Assembly (NCBI GenBank): GCA_002633005.1
Contig: NMRA01000103.1
Location: forward strand, 18,576 to 82,575
Direction: 5' to 3'
From: Phoronis australis
Taxonomy: Eukaryota; Phoronida; Phoronidae
DNA length: 64,000 bases
Part shown: in pieces, positions 37,201 through 49,700 of the stretch
Layout: each line of letters opens with the position of its first letter
Position numbering within the stretch: position 1 is the first letter of the stretch
The notes under the pieces: generated by a model
Seen by the model: the letters and a program-made list of their open reading frames with translations, nothing else
Told to the model about the DNA's origin: nothing
The model's database searches: none
Program-made: the position numbers and the translations under genes

Positions 37201-40200
37201 CATCGGTTATTTCCGTACCCACATTTCCGGCTCATCAGTTTAGGAACTTGTCCTGAACGCCGCCATTTTTTCCTTGTAACTGAATGTGCTATGGCTTGCT
37301 CGAAAAGTCTTCATTATTTTGTTTTATTAGTAATATATCGTGATTCGTTTGCATATGTAGTGTACTAATAGTTTGTAGTTAGTGGTCGTTTTTTTGGAAT
37401 GTTACGCGTACTTTGTATGTTAAAATAGCATTGGTGTTTAGTTCCTTACGTAGGCGGGTCGAACCTAGGAACCAATATGGGTTGAACCAATTTTTCATCA
37501 GTTTCATTTTTTCCTCGTTTTGAAAAAGTACTTTGCTATCATCGGAAAGGTAGAACATTCTACTCAGTAAAAATCGAAAAAGTATCAAAATCGGGGCAAG
37601 CACTGTAAAGTTATTGCAAGTTTTGTGGCGAAATTTGGGTCACTTTGTTTGGATCGCGTCGGCCATATTGGGGGACAGCAGGATGAGTTACGAGTTTAAA
37701 ACTGTGTAAATTGTTTTCGCCAACAAATTACGGTGAAATTTAGTTAGACATATCTTTACTACAGGGCTTGGAATGCCCAATGACAAAAAACGCGGAAACT
37801 TTTACGGCCCAAAATGGCCAAATCATGCGCGCTACCCAGCCTTGAAATGGTCGATGCGATGTGAACCTTTCACCGACAAAAATCGGGAGGACCAAAAAAA
37901 AAACGTTACCACCAACAGTAGCATTAGTCTGCGCCGTTTTAGCTCGTCCATCCACTCCCAACCCACCCATTTTTGGCTGCAGAGCCGTAGTATTTGTCGC
38001 CGCGGTTTACAATAACACGAGACGCCATTGAAAATCCCACCACGCTATCCCAGATGCCCCGGCAATGTTGACAATTTACGTTCCTCCGAAACATAAAGAG
38101 CAACTTCCACTTTTCGAGGTGAACGTTGTCTGCAACGCCGCGGTAAGAAAGGAATTTGCCGCGGTAATTTTATATCAAATCCGATTTTTTTACACGGAAA
38201 TATAATAAAATGCGCGGACAGAACATTTGAAAAAAGCGGAAATTCGCGTTTCCGCGGAAAATTCCAAGCCCTGAGTGTTATATTTCATCTGTTTTTGTCC
38301 TGTGATTATGCCATATCTACCATGAAGCCAGACGAACTCCAAGAAAATGTCAATCGTTTCAAACTACCAAACACTACCTGCACTAGAATCCGTCTCCACA
38401 TCATTAAGAGCAGTCTTGTCTTGCACAGATTCGTTAAGCAGATCCAGTTTGGTCGGACCATCAGTGATTGAAGGCACCAGGGCATCTAATCTATAAGTAA
38501 ACAAAAGTAAAGGCTGATGGTTGCTGCAGGTAACAGATACACTGTAACAGCACATTTATCAGGCACTCCATGGCTCATTTCTAGGGCCCATTATTGACCT
38601 CATTCCTCCCTGAAAAAATTTAATAACCACATGAAATCCCCCTCACCAGGCCCAAAATTCTCATTTAATGATCAAAATATAACCATCAAAAAATCCCCTT
38701 GATGTTACAATTAGTTTCATTTCACAATCAGTAGCAGGTTATATTAACTGCAGGAGTCAATACTTCTCAGCCATGCATTATAGCTTCAATGCACCAACGG
38801 AATTTGGATTAGTTTACTTCAAGGACAGGGGTGATCACATAGTATATTGAAGAAGAAATCCAGCAATGCTGACTATACGGTACCCATTTAGGTTTCCCAT
38901 TGTTGCAGAAAACTCCCCCATCAGAAGACACAGGCAATTTACAGCTCATCTCAGCGCAGCCTACATACAGTATGCAGTGTTTCCCCTGGAGCATGGTCAG
39001 GGCTCAACGTTAACTTTTTAAGCTACTTGCCCCCTTCGGTCAAGTAGCTGAAATTTTTATTTGCCCGAACAACAAACTCACTTGCCCTAAGTACAATTTC
39101 AAACAGCACCTACATGTGCACACTTAGGTAATGTGTTACCGCAGGGCTGTCTGTGCTGAGCCTCCTCTAGTGCTGTGCATGCTAAATGCTTGAGTAGCTA
39201 TTAACAATTCTTCTTCTAACAATGGTCATCGGTACCTTGTATTAGTTTAAAATCAAATTTTAACATAATTATAATAATGCCACATCTACATTTATTTTCA
39301 ATACATAATTACATTTTTGAAAAAAAGACCGAAAAAAGTCATCCTTCACAGCGACAATCCTGAAGACCGTATTCCTCTTCTTTTGGAGTCGCCACCGGGA
39401 GCTGGGAATTCATAAGAATTTTCCTTTGGAATTCGCCCCAAATAATTACACGGCCTTTAAAACTGTGTAGTGTAGAAAATAACATGTGCTTTTGCGTTTA
39501 GATGAATGACTTGCATCTGCCGACGAACGCAGTGCTTCCCACTGCACTTGGGAAACGTCAGCAAAAATCACACGTCATCCCTTGTTCACTGTCTCGCAGG
39601 TCAAGAAACCTAATTTCCCACGACGGAACTCACCCCCGCACTTTTTTCTACTCATATTGTTGCTTTGATTCTTCCTGAGGTCATTTTTTAGCAACTAAAC
39701 CAAGGGCAAGGACATTTTGCCAGAGTGCAGATGATCAGTAGCATCATTTGACAACTTATTCAGAAACTGCAGGGCACGTTCAGAGAATCGAAAGGATTTG
39801 ACCACGGGCATCATTTGTGTACGCAGCATCACACAATTTTCCTGACGATGCTCATTCGAAGACGGGAGTTTCTTTGATGGCCACCAGGAGTTTTTCAACG
39901 GTATTTAGGTTTATGTCGAGGTTCGTTACTTTGGAGCAAGTGTCGAACAGACAATCTTAGTATCTACTTGCCTATGCGGTTAGTACAGGCAGGTACTTTT
40001 CAAATTCCACTTGCCCGACGCAACCTACATGTCGGGCAACCCTTAGTGTTGAGCCCTGAGCGTGATGGTGAATGACCCCAGTGTAAGCGGAGCCCCATGC
40101 AGTAATGAAGTGTCATTATGTGAGCTCAGTGTATCATTGTAATGTACTTTAATTAGCAACTCAAGTGGAACAGGGCTTCAGATCACACATAAACATTGAA

Positions 40201-43200
40201 TTCTCTGGCTCTAGGCATGTACATGGGCTCTAGCCATGTACATGGGCTCTAGCCATGTACATGGGCTCTAGCCATGTACATGGGCTCTAGCCATGTACAT
40301 GGGCTCTAGCCATGTACATGGGCTCTAGGCATGTACATGGGCTCTAGCCATGTACATGGGCTCTAGCCATGTACATGGGCTCTAGCCATGTACATGGGCT
40401 CTAGCCATGTACATGGGCTCTAGCCATGTACATGGGCTCTAGCCATGTACATGGTACAAGGAATAGTTGAACTTATTTAGATCTAATTAACTAACTTGTA
40501 TAATGAAACATCCATTGGTATCATTTATTGTATTCTTGCTCAACATAAATTAGTTGGATCGCCGTTAGCCGGCAAATCAGACGATAGGCATTCCATGCAC
40601 AGGACTGCTGAGATATCTGGTTTATGATTCATTAAACTATTGAGAGTTTGTGCAACATAAATCACATTGTTGTACTACCTCTTTCGTAAACGTGAACACA
40701 ATAAAATCGACCATTGCACCACCCATTTCATTAGTGTTCCCTGGCACTTCACCATTTTAGAAATTCAAGTAATGTCAAAGTCGATACCTGGTCCCCAACA
40801 GAATTCAAAATTAATGCTGTTCACTGTCGGATAACCAGGCAATACTTTATGTCGGTCACTAAGCAAAGACGAGGATGGAAGGGGATAACATGATTAAATT
40901 TAACAAAGGAAAAAGTTCAAAATCCAATTTTAATTATTGCCAGACGTCATGCCAACAATCCATAATGTGACAGTGTCGTCATGCCAACAATCCATAATGT
41001 GACAGTGTCGTCATGCCAACAATCCATAATGTGACAGTGTCGTCATGCCAACAATCCATAATGTGACAGTGTCGTCATGCCAACAATCCATAATGTGACG
41101 GTGGCACAAGTTACCTGTAAGTTGTAGTAAAGGTTCTCAAACACAAGCAAAAGGTCTTCTTATCCATTTAGCTTTCGTCCACCAAGGGCGAAGGACTTCG
41201 CACATGCGTAGACAGTACCCGCATGTAGAAATGAGGCAACACAATGCAACGTCCGTTTATTGTGGGGTTACCACATTTGATCTGGATATCTTCCCTGATT
41301 TTTATGGGAATATCTCTATTGCCACAGTCAATAATGTTCACAGACTCCTAGTCAGTCTCATGGTCAAATTTGTGAGCAACTGATCATGGTCTGATATTCC
41401 CAGAAAAGGATGCTGTCCAGATCAAGATAGGTAACACTACTATAAACAGGGACTTTGGCATTGAGTTCCAAATGGATGCTATCTGCGCTTGTGCCAACTG
41501 TGTAGGAAGTCTGTGTCGTTCTGACAAAGTCCTCTGCCCATGGTGGACGGATGCTAAATGGGCAAGAAGACCTTTACCTTGTGTCCGAGAATCTTTAGTT
41601 ACAGTGTGTCACCAAGCTGGTGAATTGTTTTGGATACCTGTAATTTGTGTCAGTCAGGGGTGACACAAAATATGTTAGCATATACAAACAGATGACAAGG
41701 AGAGAAACTGATAGTGACTGAGGAGGACACCTGGTGAGGAAGGGGAACACTCAGTTAATTGTTAGCTTATAATTTCAACACCTTGTTTTATTGTTTGTAT
41801 TGCATTGTATTCAATATCACTTGCATTTGTGAAAGCCTTCTTGGAAAGCAGTGATGTCACTGAAGACGTCACGTCCATTTTAAGTATGACAATAAATAAA
41901 TACTAAGTGTCTACCTGCGGCGGTCTGTTTCATCCTCCACAGACTTGTTAGGTGCTGTTGTGACAGTAGGTACAACTTGGTAACGCTGGAACAGCATCAT
42001 CATCTTTATGCAACACAAACTACTTATAGTATCCTTAGTATACTTATAGTTTTGGTTGTTAAACGGTCATGAAAAACTTTGTTGGAACAAATCACATCAA
42101 GAGAGTAATCCATGTCACATGATCAGAATAGCATTTGAATCTTGAAAATAATATTTTGTCTTCTGTGAACAAAACGGACTTATGCTTAGGGCTGTTCCAG
42201 TAAAATCTAAGGTTTCGTAACATTAATTTTGTTAACATATAACTACAAAAACACCAATACCAAACAATTACCACTTGTGATCAGTAAATGTTGGACAGTG
42301 TCTCATACTCTTACAACACTAAAGAGCTGCATGTTGAATGTTTTTATGATCACATGCTGTCACAAAAATTTGAAGAAATTGAAATTAAACAGACCATGGC
42401 ATTGTCCCCAAACAGATCTTTCACCACAGCCAGGGCTTTGTCCGTTCTCAGCAGTGTCTCTTCAAGCTATAACAAAACATGCTTTACTGATATTTTATAT
42501 TCAGCAAGTCATGTGACTGCCACAGTCTAAATAATACAAACAACTGCAAAACAAAGAGACTACAAATCCACAAACCAAATGCTTGCAAGATAGTTTGACC
42601 ATATAAATGTCCACAAGGTACTTTGACCCTATAATGTCCACAAGATACTTTGACCATATAAATGTCCAGATGATACTTTGACCATATAAATGTCCAGATG
42701 ATACTTTGACCATATAAATGTCCAGATGATACTTTGACTCTATATATGTCCAGATGATACTTTGACCATATAAATGTCCAGATGATACTTTGACCCTATA
42801 TATGTCCAGATGATACTTTGACCATATAAATGTCCAGATGATAATTTGACCATATAAATGTCCAGATGATACTTTGACCATATAAATGTCCAGATGATAC
42901 TTTGACCCTATATATGTCCAGATGATACTTTGACCATATAAATGTCCACAAGTTACTATGACCATATGAATGTCCACAAGTTACTTTGACCATATAAATG
43001 CCGAAAAGATACTTTGACCATATAAATGACCACACGGTACTATGACCATATAAATGTCCACAAGATACTATGACCATATAAATGTCCACAAGGTACTTTG
43101 ACCATATGAACAACGTCTGCAAAACATTTTCAACAATGTCCAGAAGACACTTTGACTATACAACCATATTATTTTAGACACACTGTAAACAATGTCCCAG

Positions 43201-43702
43201 CATTAACAACGCATCAAATTTCTGCAGTCGGTATTTTCTTTTACAAAACAACGATACATCCTTTTATGCCATACGCATTGAATCAGTTGATTGCAATATG
43301 GCCAAGTAATATAATCTGTTTTCACCTCCTGCACTACTTCAAGAGTGCCCTCTGGTATGGAAAGTTTAAAAGGTAGGTCGACTCGATGTCGTTAGCTAGT
43401 TCGATCATCAAACTTTCCGAAAATAGTTTAAAGTAATACAGTTGCAGCAGTATAAATATCACTCGACATGCAATCAGGCCCTAAACGTAACATCTGGTAC
43501 AAAACTATTAATTATGACACTTCTGTCTCAGTTTAAAATTGCTAAATATTATATCGTCTGCAACTTAGGCACCGATTGCTCAGTAACCACAGTATCAAAT
43601 ATTGTTCTTAATTAACTATTTTCAGGCAATGTTACAAGTTCAATGCTTAATTACTAGATAAAACTTAACCTAACGCACAGGTACACACACGCGCGCGCGC
43701 GT

Positions 43703-43756
<54 letters not shown>

Positions 43757-46700
43757 GATGTGATCTGCCACGGGTGAAGTATTTAAAAAATTTGCCGAAA
43801 AATGAAAGAAACTTAGGAATTCGAAGTAAATGGGATAAATACAAAACGTAACTCGATTGGGGTCTCGGTCGATACGCGGAATAATGTCTCATGGTATGTT
43901 ACTTCACCTACGCCACTTTCCGTACATTTTGTGTTCATCTTTCAATTCAAATAGGTCACAATAAACAGGGATATACTTAGCCACTCACTCAGTCGCCAAT
44001 GTGAGTAAAAATGGCGCTGGGCGAGTAGAAATTGTCTTTCCGGTTGCCCAGGTGGCAAGCGAATTTTTAGAGCACAAAAGCAGTTTACAATTTCACAGAT
44101 GAACATGAATAAATTTTCTCCTCCTTGTGCTGTTTTCATCATGAAAACAAAGGTTCAGTTTGGTCAGCGTTTCGATGCTCCGGCAGTAAAAAACATCAGC
44201 GCAGTGCACTCCTACCGATTCAGTAGATATCACCCCTTATGCGATTCATCTAGACAAGAGATCACAGTGGGTGGTCGTGCACAAAGGAATTTGTGGACTA
44301 GTCTGAATCGCAAAAAGGGGGGGGGGGAAACACGGAAGACCAGTCCATGTGCTCACAGCAAGTGAAATTGGGAATCTGAAAAACAGGGGCTGGGTGGTTA
44401 AAATCGAAATTTTTGAAAAGCATTGAGGTGTTCCTTACTGCACGGAGGACCGAGTTTACCCTCACAGAGCTACACTGACGTTGGACTTCAAGCATATCAG
44501 TTAAAAGATAGGTTTGGGGAATGAAGTAACGGACTTCCGACGGCCTGTAATGCACGATACAGTCTTGTGATCCGGAGCGTGATTGGGTTTTTACGTACCT
44601 CGGTGGCTGTTCGTCATGTCTTAGAACTAAGGTATTCATACGGTCAGTAGAGCAAGTTACTTGAGAGAAAAGACAGATCAAGCAAGATTCTGCTAGTTCG
44701 CGGTGTACTTTTAAGGGAAGCACTTGATTTTGTAAAGATTTGCTTCCTGGTTGACACCTAGGCAACCAAACACCTGCTAATGATTGACAGATCTTCTAAC
44801 TGATTACTTTGAACTTAGTTTGAACAATGTAACATTTTATATACATTGTATATTTCTTTTTTAGTTCAAAGCCAAAACCGCGCTTTTTCAAAGCACGTGC
44901 TCAACAATCCGACGATATTACTATTATGCATCGGGGTGCTGGATTGGCTGCCAAAACAATAAAGCAAACACACATGTAAAAAGTCACCGGGCAAATCAAA
45001 AGTTCAAAGAGTAAGTTTTTGACCACGTGGATGTAGACAGAATGTTTGACTTAGCTTAACTACAAGTTAATTTCTTGTGCTGTTGCTTTAGGTTGGGCGC
45101 TTCCGTTTTGGTGTCAGAAGTGAGGAAGAGTGCAGTTTGTAATAAAACTACTTTTGTGTCAGATTTTATCTGGTCAGTCACATCGGTGCTGTATAGGCTG
45201 TAGTCTACATTACTACATTGCATGTAGTTTTGCGCCAAGGCAACGTCTTGCGTTGCAGGGAATTCATCGACTTCAAAAGTTTCTTAGTAGGAATTTATTT
45301 TCTAAAAATGATACTAGCCCTAATAGATGGTGACACCAAAGCATGAAACAATGCTTTTTATTGACATTGGCAGCAAGTGACGCAAACAGCTGGGCGACTG
45401 ATCTTCGGGCTGGGCGAGTAGATTTTCTGGCTCACTCGCCCAGCTGGTGAGCGGGGTTTTGAAACCTAGATATATCCCTGAATAAATCACCCATAATACC
45501 CCTGACAGTCATACTGTCTTCGTCACCATGACAAACAGCTTAATGAGCCTGACAGTCATACTGACTTAGTCACCATGACAAACAGCTTAATGAGCCTGGC
45601 CTAACCTCATAATGACCCACAAATTATAATAAATCCTTGAAACTGTTTCTAATCTGAGTAATTAACAAGACGAGAAGTCTGGTATAAGAGTTTGTGGCCT
45701 GAATGAACAGTACATAAGGTTATAGGTTTATAGCCACTTGTCAAACCTCCAAATTGTGGATGTTCACAAAAAGCGCACAAACACCCGTTCACTATGGTTG
45801 AAAGTTTTGTACTAATATTTCTTTTAATTGATTAGCCCATGGTTTACTGTGATTGAGATTATTATCAGATGCTACTATTTCTTTCAATCGATTAGCCGAT
45901 GTAATAAAGCAATCATCAAACTCTCTATATTGAGAGATATCCAACAATTACATGACATGATATTGGACTCTTGTGGAATGAAAAAATGTGATTAGAAGCG
46001 AATGACTGAAAGGGTCAATGTACCTTTATCTTTCAACTGGCAATATGAGCCTCAAATCAGTGGAAAACATATTAAATACCTGTGACTGGTCATGCAAAAC
46101 TTCACGCAGGAGACGTGAAGAGCCCTCTGACACTTGACGAGAGAGTTGAGCAGCTTTGATGGCTTCGCGCTCTCTTATCAGGTCCAGGTTTGTTGAGCGA
46201 TGGGCCTCCCGACGACGCTTCTGCAACAACACGTCAACTCATATATCAATGTAATTGCAAGTCAACGAGTGAATGTGTGCTTGAATACCTCTTTTATAAT
46301 ATTTCCGTGTTAATTGTGCACACAATCACTAGTTCCTTTTCAAAATAATAAGCTGTTCTGTACAATGCGTTGCACATTGTAAGGATATGTAGCTGGGGCC
46401 CACAACCCCAGCCATGCTCACTAATAGTATGATTTCTGGGTAAATAATGTGCTATTAATGAAAAAAAAAGAAAATGTTCATGGCAACTACAACTATTTAT
46501 ACACACAAGGGATTACAGGAATGAGCTGTTAATATTACAAAAGGTTCACTATTAGGTAAATAAACTTTGTCAGAGTCCAAGTTACACCCAAAATAACATT
46601 GTTGTACTGCACGCTTAGAGAAAATTGTATTGGAGTTAAACTTTAGACTTTATATTTGATGACCAGCAGATGGCTCCAGGATAAGGTGTCCACCTACCTA

Positions 46701-49700
46701 CAAACAGGGTGTGCACCCACCTACAGATAGGCTGTCTACCCATATACAGGTAGGGTGTGCACCCACCTACAGATAGGCTGTCTACCCATATACAGATAGG
46801 GTGTGCACCCACCTACAGATAGGCTGTCTACCCATATACAGATAGGGTGTACACCCACCTACAGATAGGCTGTCTACCCATATACAGGTAGGGTGTGCAC
46901 CCACCTACAGATAGGCTGTCTACCCATATACAGATAGGGTGTGCACCCACCTACAGATAGGCTGTCTACCCATGTACAGATAGGGTGTGCACCCACCTAC
47001 AGATAGGCTGTCTACCCATATACAGATAGGGTGTGCACCCACCTACAGATAGGCTGTCTACCCATATACAGATAGGGTGTGCACCCACCTACAGATAGGC
47101 TGTCTACCCATATACAGGTAGGGTGTACACCCACCTACTGATAGGATTCACAACATCTACAGATTTGAAGGGTACTTCTCTGACCTTTCTCAACCAAACA
47201 CACAATGTGATGCCTGGTAAGTTGCATGCTATTCTGTTATTCAACAGTACAAGACAAAAATACTTATAAAAATCCTGCATTTGTCAACAAAACTGTTGGG
47301 TAAATGGTGCCAAACTTTTAATTGTAGAATGACTCTCAGTCACCCACTTACTACCCACTTAAACTCCATTTCTACATACACTTCAACTTACAATCTCTTC
47401 AGGAGTTGCTTTATAGACAGAAAGATCAGATACGGTGCTCTGAAACGAACAAGATTCAAAATATGAGGTAAACGGCAGACTGTGAAGCTGACAGATATGA
47501 AGCAACAAAAGCAGTTTTTCAATTTTTAAAAACATTGAAACATCAGTTCTCCTCATCTGGGTCAGACATTATCAAAGGATACTATATGTAAAGGTATTAA
47601 TGGTGAAGGTTTAAAATAACAACAGTAAAAACCAATATGAAAGTAATGGCACCTGAAGGAAATTAAATATTAATGATATTGCAGCCACTTTTATCAACCC
47701 AGGGTCCTGTTATGTATAAGTACTACATTTGATAATCACAAGGAGACCGTCAGCTGTCACATTGCCATTGCTGAAAAATACATTTCAATTGACAAATCCA
47801 AGTTTTAAAGACGCATGGAGCTCGAAAGCCCCTCAAAAATATCTTTTAAAAATTCAGGACGAAAGTACCATTTAGCAACGTCCAGTACAGTGCAATTCAC
47901 TTTCCCCTGCAAAGAAATTTCCCCCAAAAAATCAAGAAATTCACGATTTTTGAAATACGCCCGGAGAACAAAATCTGTGGTTACCACAAAGTTTCTAATC
48001 TCCTCCTACTAACCATAAATGTGCTGTCAGTTGCTTGAAGTCACTTGAGGTCAAAGGTCACATAATTTATATAAGGGAAATGTGCTACGTCTTAGTCTTG
48101 CCATACCAAATTAGGAGAAGTGTTTTGCTTTGTGGGAGAAAAATCAACTAAGTGGCGAGCAGATGGCAGATCGTATTTTTGAAATTTGAAACTAAAAGAA
48201 ATTGCTTTGATATCAACAGAAGCTAAAAATCTTCAAGAACAAACCCTTAACATACCTGATGAACAGGTTGAATTCTATTTCAGTAACAGAGAACCACCTT
48301 CAATATTGCAATTTAGTATCTTTATTGTGGTCCAGGCCTTTTTATAGTTTTACTAGCCGTTACCCGTGTGAAAGCACGGGTAGCAGCTAGTAGGAAACGC
48401 CAAGGGGAAATAGCTACACCTATAGAGTGAACTGCGTGTTCATCGCAAGAGAAAGGAATATTACTAAAGAGGCCATGTTCAAAGCTTCAAGCAGAATTCC
48501 TGTCAGTGTCAGATATTAGTAAGCAAGGGATTCTTTCCCTAGGCAGTACAAATTTCTTTCCAGAACATTTGACCCTGCCGTAACATTCACCTTGCTGTTA
48601 CTGCCGTTCATAGAAGTAAAAAATCTATTAACAAAGGAAATCTGTCGTCGTTGCTCATGACACGCGCACGTAGGCCTACGCGCCATTTCCGAAAACTTTG
48701 CGATATCTCTTGAGAGTTTGTTCTGAAATTGGGTTTTCTGGTATTAAAATAGTAAAAACTTGTAACGAAATGAAACCACTTCCGATTGTTATGATCTGTG
48801 CACAACCTTGCAGTTGATTGCAGAACATGGAAATTGGCCAATAGGTGACGCAATCGGGCGCCCAAAGAGCGCATGGAAATTTTAGCAGCAGAATAACTGA
48901 AGAACAACAATGTTCCAACATCCGGGTAAATAATTTAGTTTACTCAAGGAAGAGTAAACAATTTTTAATGAGGCATCATTAATTTAGGTAGTGACAGGCC
49001 CGATGAATTATATACGTGACAAAAGCCGGAGGGAGTGAAATTAAGCCGACGGAGTGACGTCACCCAGGCCGTTGAGCTGACCGAATGATGTTACCAAGGC
49101 CAGTACGAAGCTGGCCGCCCTCCCTCCGCGTCTGCTAAAAAACGACCCACGAGAAAAATATAGGACACCTCGAATCCTAATATGGGGCCGGTGCAATACC
49201 TGGGACCACGGCAGTGCCGAAACAGGTGCAACGAAGGTCTGTAGTGGAGTGGGGGAGACTGAGTTTGTGCAAACGATGCATTACATACAACCCTGTTCTG
49301 CTATGTATCTGGTATCTTGGACAAACCGTGAAACGGGCAGTTCAAACTTTTCTAATATTTTCCTATCGAGATCCTCACAGAGGTCTGTTTCACCAAGAGT
49401 CTTATCTTCTTTCTGGTCAAGCCAACTTCCCAGTTGTAGAGATTTCTCGACTTCGTGAAACAGGCTACTAGTAAGCCACCAGTAGACTGATTTTAAGCCG
49501 GAAGTCAAAAAACAAAAGCCAACAGACTTTGTATGAAGCAGGTGCCTAGAGTCACGAGAGTGGCTCCATCTTGACAAAATACAAGGACTACACAATACTC
49601 CATAGCTGGTGCATCACTCAATATATGCCATAATGTAACAAAACTTTACCAGGAAACAAAAGCAAAAAATGACTTTTTCACAACTATCACTCACGTCCCA

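Noticed and set aside
36976-37368. 130-codon + strand frame
   Set aside because: Its first half lies in a hAT-like MITE that recurs at 37762, and it crosses the element end. No domain recognised.
40207-41100. Evenly spaced repeats resembling a CRISPR array
   Set aside because: The units are contiguous with no unique spacers, and this is animal DNA. They are minisatellites.
42501-43122. Long - strand open frames of 158 and 108 codons with a repeating YGQSIIWT-like pattern
   Set aside because: They are produced by the 27-bp minisatellite, whose period is a multiple of three. No start context, domain or splice support.
44298-44765. 155-codon - strand frame
   Set aside because: Inside the CAGGGATATA hAT-like element, with no transposase motif visible. 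I would not call it a gene.
49281-49595. 104-codon - strand frame in SPICE1 intron 1
   Set aside because: No match to SPICE1 and no suitable splice sites in phase. The true exon 2 is at 47392-47439.
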